Both the position numbers and the translations under genes were made by a program. The notes under the pieces are model-generated. The model was not told where the DNA came from and ran no database searches. It saw only the letters and a list, made by a program, of their open reading frames with translations. From Prevotellaceae bacterium UBA1746 (GTDB lineage: Bacteria > Bacteroidota > Bacteroidia > Bacteroidales > Bacteroidaceae), in contig DCHS01000026.1 in the NCBI GenBank assembly GCA_002314875.1, positions 30,044 through 94,043 on the forward strand: 64,000 nt of DNA. Reading direction: 5' to 3'. The stretch's first letter is position 1. Each line of letters opens with the position of its first letter. Of the stretch, positions 61,110 to 64,000 are shown piece by piece.

Positions 61110-63827
61110 TTATGCTCTTGCTGTATTATGAATGAGATTACGAACCTTTTCGTTAAAGCCATCCTGACAAAGGAGACTTTCAATTGTTAGATGCATACGA
61201 TAACGCCAATAGTGACGTGGATTAGCAGGGATATTAATACGCTCAGAGTTGACATCAGGAAGACGAAGCTTTTCGTCGATGGCAATCCAATCCTGAAGTG
61301 CCAAGATAGCGAGCAATGACGGGCTCTCGAGATGGCGCTTCACAACATCCTCGCAAATCCAACCAGGTGCTGCAGCGGGAACATCGCCACCACGGCCCAT
61401 ACATTCGTGATAATAGCGGTTTGTTAGCATGCCGTCTTCCTCCCACCATCCGCGGAAAGTTGACATATCATGCGTTCCAATGGTACAGACACTACGAACT
61501 GGATATTCCCAAACATGACCAAAAAGGTATTTGGGATTCTTAGGCATACGCTCGATTTCGAGGGAGATAATCTGTAACTGGTTCATTACCCAAGGCACGC
61601 AATCAGGCACCATACCAAGGTCTTCACCACAAGCCAGCATAGGAGCTGCATCGAGTAGTTCAGGAAGTTTCTCCATAGCCTTCTCATACCAGAACCCGTT
61701 ATGTCTTTCGTAATAATAATGATTATAGAGACGCATGAAATCTTCGCGTTCCTGCCAGGTCAAACGCTCGAAAACAAGACTCTGATTGGCAGAGATACGA
61801 GGATGGTATTTGCCCTTTACCTTATTGTCTTCTACGAAAAGTACATTATTAATCAAGGTATAGAGACCATCGCGAATAATCTCACCATTATTCAAACGAC
61901 CACCCTCACGATTGAACCAGTTGAGGATATCACGCTGGGTACGGTATTCCGGACGAAGCTGCCAGATATCGTGATGCTCGTTGATCAGGAAAGTGCTCTT
62001 GATCATATCTGCCATTTCACCAAAAAGACGATAGATAATCTCGTCGTTGATGAACGGGCGGGTCATAAAGTCAGGATTGAAATTAAGACCGTAGCTGTTA
62101 ATTTCCTCTGGCGTCATGGGAAGAGAAGGAGCGAATTGTCCTAAAAGGCCCTGAACACTGTGAGTAGGAATTTCCCAAATACGGAAGAAACCGAGGATAT
62201 GGTCAATTCGGTAGCAGGTGAAATACTCTGCCATTTTGGAGAAACGACGCTTCCACCACTGGTAACCGTCCTGCTTCATCACATCCCAGTTGTAAGTCGG
62301 GAAGCCCCAGTTCTGACCAGTCGTTGAGAATGCATCAGGTGGAGCACCGGCACTACCATCCATGTTGAAGTAGTAGGGTTCTACCCAAGCCTCAACACTA
62401 GTACGGCTTATACCGATAGGAATGTCACCCTTGAAGATGACACCACACTCACGGGCATGTGCACTTGCCGCCAAAAGTTGAACATGGAGGAGGTACTGAA
62501 TATAGAGATAATAACAGATGCTTGGATAAAAGGGACCTTCAGGACGGCAGAGAATTTCAATTTCTCTCGCATTATAGGTGGAGTATTCGGGCCATGCCGT
62601 AAAGTCGGAGGTAGCATATTTATCTCGGAGGACACTGTAAGCCGCATAGGGAAGGAGCCAACTTTCGTTCTTCTTATAGAATGCCTTGAAATCCTTGCTC
62701 TTCAACACCTTGTCACCCTGTTCACGGAACGCAAGGAGGAGATAGTCACGCTTTGCCTTATTGACACTTTCATAGTCAATCTCCGTTAGTGCGTTAAGCT
62801 GGCGGAAAGTCTTCTGGTAGCGTTCTTCCTTTTCCTTATCCTTCAAAGGCCCAACTGCACGGAGGTCCACATACATGGGGTGGAAAGCATAGATGGAGAT
62901 GGAGTTATAGGGATAGGAGTCCTGCCAGGTATTGGTCATCGTGGTATCATTGATGGGAAGAATCTGCAAAGCGCGCTGCCCGGTCTTTACACACCAATCG
63001 ATCATGGTCTTTAAATCTCCAAAGTCACCGACACCTTGGCTGCCTTCACTTCTCAACGAGAATACGGGGACAGCGGTTCCTGCCACCTTATTACCAGTTG
63101 AGGGCATATAAACTTCCGCTTCAGGCATGAAATAGTGTACACCTTTATCCAACTGGGGAATATAGAGCTGACGGTTTTCACCGCCTTCCCACTCAGCAAT
63201 CTGCAGGCTCTTGGCATCAACAGCAACAAACTTGTATTCGCTGTTCTTCTCGAACTGGTAAATATCGAGGGATAACTCCCACTGATTTGGACTCACCTCA
63301 CTGAAGACCATGGGCTTCTGCCAGTTGCCAAGTTGTTCGCTGCCACCAACGATACCCAGTAACTGATTTTTCTGTCGAAGGCAGGGACAGAGAACTCGAA
63401 GATTGATGCTGCTAAGAGGCTGCTTCTCGGGAATTACGGTCTGCAAGGGATATTCGCCACTAAAGGCAGAAGAGAAGAGGTAGTTTGCCCAAGGGAGATC
63501 ACGCCAGAAATCGCTAACAAGGAGAACAGCCTGAGGGGAACCTGCAGCCTTGTCTTTAAGAGAACGTGCATGGCTTTCGATCTCAGCAGGGAGCACGATA
63601 GCATGGCTATGAACTCCACGTTCCTGGCGGACAATCTCGCCGTCGTTATACACGCAGTAGCGGTAGCGCAGCACTTCACCGGATGCAGAAGTCAGCAAAT
63701 GGCAGCTACCCTCCCACATTTCACCATCCACAGTTGAGAGCATAATGGTATCGTCTTTACCAAGGAGTTGGACACCAATGGTTTCACCCCACTTAGTCTG
63801 ATACGAAATGCGAAATGTAACAATCAT
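61110..63827 (-). CDS. malQ: 4-alpha-glucanotransferase with two CBM20 starch-binding domains
   Basis: 905 residues. Two N-terminal CBM20 modules (about 1-85 and 140-235; INLRVLCPCL, IVGGSEQLGNWQ). The GH77 catalytic part follows: nucleophile Asp542 (CYRIDHILGFFRIWE), acid/base Glu735 (ACGEDLGMVPDCVPWV), stabiliser Asp787 (TIGTHDMSTFRGWWEED). No signal peptide, so cytoplasmic. It transfers glucan chains between malto-oligosaccharides, as in DPE2-like MalQ. Operon with the MFS transporter. Confidence 0.94.
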   Translation of the reverse strand: MIVTFRISYQTKWGETIGVQLLGKDDTIMLSTVDGEMWEGSCHLLTSASGEVLRYRYCVYNDGEIVRQERGVHSHAIVLPAEIESHARSLKDKAAGSPQAVLLVSDFWRDLPWANYLFSSAFSGEYPLQTVIPEKQPLSSINLRVLCPCLRQKNQLLGIVGGSEQLGNWQKPMVFSEVSPNQWELSLDIYQFEKNSEYKFVAVDAKSLQIAEWEGGENRQLYIPQLDKGVHYFMPEAEVYMPSTGNKVAGTAVPVFSLRSEGSQGVGDFGDLKTMIDWCVKTGQRALQILPINDTTMTNTWQDSYPYNSISIYAFHPMYVDLRAVGPLKDKEKEERYQKTFRQLNALTEIDYESVNKAKRDYLLLAFREQGDKVLKSKDFKAFYKKNESWLLPYAAYSVLRDKYATSDFTAWPEYSTYNAREIEILCRPEGPFYPSICYYLYIQYLLHVQLLAASAHARECGVIFKGDIPIGISRTSVEAWVEPYYFNMDGSAGAPPDAFSTTGQNWGFPTYNWDVMKQDGYQWWKRRFSKMAEYFTCYRIDHILGFFRIWEIPTHSVQGLLGQFAPSLPMTPEEINSYGLNFNPDFMTRPFINDEIIYRLFGEMADMIKSTFLINEHHDIWQLRPEYRTQRDILNWFNREGGRLNNGEIIRDGLYTLINNVLFVEDNKVKGKYHPRISANQSLVFERLTWQEREDFMRLYNHYYYERHNGFWYEKAMEKLPELLDAAPMLACGEDLGMVPDCVPWVMNQLQIISLEIERMPKNPKYLFGHVWEYPVRSVCTIGTHDMSTFRGWWEEDGMLTNRYYHECMGRGGDVPAAAPGWICEDVVKRHLESPSLLAILALQDWIAIDEKLRLPDVNSERINIPANPRHYWRYRMHLTIESLLCQDGFNEKVRNLIHNTARA

Positions 63828-63875
63828 ATTTTTCTTGGTTTTATATTTATATTCTTAGCATTAGCTTTCAGCCCC

Positions 63876-63906
63876 CAAAATTACGACAAATTATCAAATA
63901 TGCAAA
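63876..63906 (-). promoter_or_regulatory. Predicted promoter of the malQ-MFS operon
   Basis: Minus strand TTTG (63906-63903), 19 bp, TAATTTTG (63883-63876), 49 bp before the start codon. Confidence 0.7.
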
Positions 63907-63940
63907 GCATATTAGGTAAAAAGTGTTATTAACGTACACA

Positions 63941-63970
63941 AAAAAAAATAACCACCCGAAAAGGATGGTT
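63941..63970 (-). terminator. Terminator after tRNA-Gly
   Basis: Minus strand stem AACCATCC / GGGTGGTT with one G-T pair, then a T-rich run. Confidence 0.75.
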
Positions 63971-63976
63971 ACAAAG

Positions 63977-64000
63977 AGCGGAAAACGAGGCTCGAACTCG
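63977..64000 (-). tRNA. tRNA-Gly, 3' part (cut by window edge)
   Basis: The minus strand reads CGAG-TTCGAGC-CTCGT, a T arm, then TTTCCGC and discriminator T. An acceptor of GCGGAAA with U73 fits bacterial tRNA-Gly. The anticodon is outside the window. Confidence 0.7.

Overview
The window is a chromosomal segment of a Bacteroidetes bacterium, most likely a Prevotella-like member of the Bacteroidales. The main reason is the promoter type: many genes are preceded by the Bacteroidetes -7 element TAnnTTTG (TAATTTTG, TAACTTTG, TATCTTTG), often with TTG or TTTG about 20 bp upstream. The family content agrees: GH51, GH95 and GH20 secreted hydrolases, CBM20-GH77 MalQ, reverse rubrerythrin, the dut-TPR-DUF4292-EnvC cluster, a VirE/DUF3874 protein, and HU-like and GxxExxY proteins.

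Layout. 1-883 is the 5' part of a secreted endonuclease I family nuclease. 917-13239 is a minus-strand, AT-rich surface polysaccharide operon: six glycosyltransferases, a Wzx-type flippase, a Wzy-type polymerase, two intact and one wrecked acyltransferase-3 protein, a WcaF-like acetyltransferase and a NTP_transf_5 nucleotidyltransferase. It reads from a promoter near 13412-13442. 13264-16746 is an accessory patch holding a VapE-like ATPase gene, an HU-like gene, a GxxExxY gene, tandem palindromes and CACAGAG hairpin repeats. 16747-22251 holds a GH51 arabinofuranosidase, a 629-residue fusion of two kinds of phosphoglycosyl transferase, and an unknown secreted protein. Two tRNA-Gln genes follow.

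22801-28212 (minus) is a Na/Pi cotransporter, a calcium P-type ATPase and a glycosyltransferase. 28426-31737 is rsfS-ftsH-cdsA. Next come a GH95 fucosidase, an OmpA-type protein, a reverse rubrerythrin with a Fur/PerR repressor and its operator, a PadR-PspC pair, and divergent dgt/dut. The dut operon continues through a TPR lipoprotein, a DUF4292 lipoprotein and an EnvC-like factor. Then argR, a TetR-MATE-cytidylate-kinase-like cluster, a Sel1-repeat protein, an acyl-CoA synthetase, metA, a CotH-GH20 operon and a malQ-MFS operon. The right edge cuts a tRNA-Gly.

How parts fit together. The polysaccharide operon has export and polymerisation genes but no initiating transferase; the nearby fused phosphoglycosyl transferase could supply one. 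The enzymes GH51, GH95, GH20 and MalQ point to use of plant, host and starch glycans.

The most unusual items are the palindromic CACAGAG repeats around the GxxExxY gene, the polytopic-monotopic phosphoglycosyl transferase fusion with altered motifs in its first half, the VapE-like gene with its inverted repeats and palindrome array, and an acyltransferase gene broken by three separate mutations that can be read from the sequence. Starts were chosen from family N-termini and spacing to promoters. No database search was run.
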